Assembly (NCBI GenBank): GCA_902537235.1
Contig: CACBAO010000010.1
Location: 1 to 52,769 of the forward strand
DNA length: 52,769 nucleotides
Source of the DNA: an uncultured Alphaproteobacteria bacterium
Lineage (GTDB): Bacteria > Pseudomonadota > Alphaproteobacteria > Rhodobacterales > Rhodobacteraceae
Direction of reading: 5' to 3'
Shown here: piece after piece, positions 52,692 through 52,769 of the stretch
Layout of the letters: every line of letters starts with the position of its first letter
Numbering within the stretch: position 1 is the first letter of the stretch
Translations under genes and position numbers: made by a program
Notes under the pieces: model-generated
Told to the model about the DNA's origin: nothing
What the model saw: the letters and a program-made list of their open reading frames with translations, nothing else
Database searches by the model: none

Positions 52692-52769
52692 TTACTTGCC
52701 AACGAAATTTGGCTTCTTTTTTTCAACAAAAGCTTTTGCTGCATTTTTGTGATCTTGTGTTTGAAAGCA
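52692..52769 (-). CDS. C-terminal end of a crotonase (enoyl-CoA hydratase) family protein, cut by window edge
   Basis: The last 25 codons and stop of a minus-strand gene reading FQTQDHKNAAKAFVEKKKPN, the usual crotonase C-terminal pattern (S/QTEDHxEAxxAFxEKRxPxFxG). The start lies beyond the window. It is the upstream neighbour of the HCCA-isomerase-like gene by about 20 bases and probably the same operon. Confidence 0.85.
   Translation of the reverse strand, partial: CFQTQDHKNAAKAFVEKKKPNFVGK

Noticed and set aside
1-52769. CRISPR array, insertion sequence, integrase or phage genes
   Set aside because: No regularly spaced repeats, transposase motifs, terminal inverted repeats or phage proteins were seen on either strand.

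Overview
The window looks like the chromosome of an AT-rich proteobacterium. Short intergenic spaces, frequent 1–20 base gene overlaps, and a gene set mixing surface-polysaccharide, homogentisate, HAAT-type ABC transporter and acyl-CoA catabolic genes all fit a free-living, probably marine, alphaproteobacterium-like organism. That placement is inference; no rRNA, tRNA or other taxonomic marker gene is present.

Bases 1–20341 are one long plus-strand surface-polysaccharide (O-antigen or capsule type) locus. It holds a CmcI-type methyltransferase/hydroxylase-family protein cut by the window edge, a GT2, several GT4 glycosyltransferases, and a sugar-tailoring block (formyltransferase, Gfo/Idh/MocA dehydrogenase, DegT aminotransferase, SAM methyltransferase). 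It also has two AsnB-type amidotransferases, a Wzy-like membrane protein, a 756-residue protein made of two GT4 enzymes fused head to tail, an NDP-sugar epimerase, a CapD-type dehydratase/epimerase and the initiating sugar-phosphate transferase. Two stretches between these genes look like decayed genes: a flippase-like remnant after the polymerase, and the 3' end of another asnB copy just before the second intact asnB. They suggest recent rearrangement of the locus. A YdcF/DUF218 membrane protein follows at 20583.

Bases 21362–22560 hold small genes (a helical hypothetical, a cupin, a small membrane protein). Bases 22579–27952 are a minus-strand homogentisate operon: hmgA, fahA, an MBL-fold protein lacking much of the second metal site, an aromatic-ring flavin hydroxylase and a DUF2783-like small protein. 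A divergent NTF2-like gene lies next to it.

Bases 28454–52769 are a catabolic region. It has a DmdB/FadD-like CoA ligase, an amidase, a PaaI thioesterase and a class C serine hydrolase, then a complete branched-chain-type ABC importer (livF-G-M-H and a binding protein, with a strong terminator hairpin after the binding protein). A plus-strand beta-oxidation-like operon follows (MaoC hydratase, thiolase, nitronate monooxygenase-like, ACAD10/11-like dehydrogenase, histidine phosphatase, APH-like kinase, TesB). It converges with a minus-strand operon (crotonase, HCCA-isomerase-like, MDR reductase, CoA ligase, HADH, crotonase, two SDRs). Together these suggest uptake, CoA activation and chain shortening of an unidentified carboxylic acid or amide. 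The most unusual points are the tandem GT4 fusion, the dehydrogenase–phosphatase–kinase trio that resembles a dismantled ACAD10, and the remnants in the polysaccharide locus.
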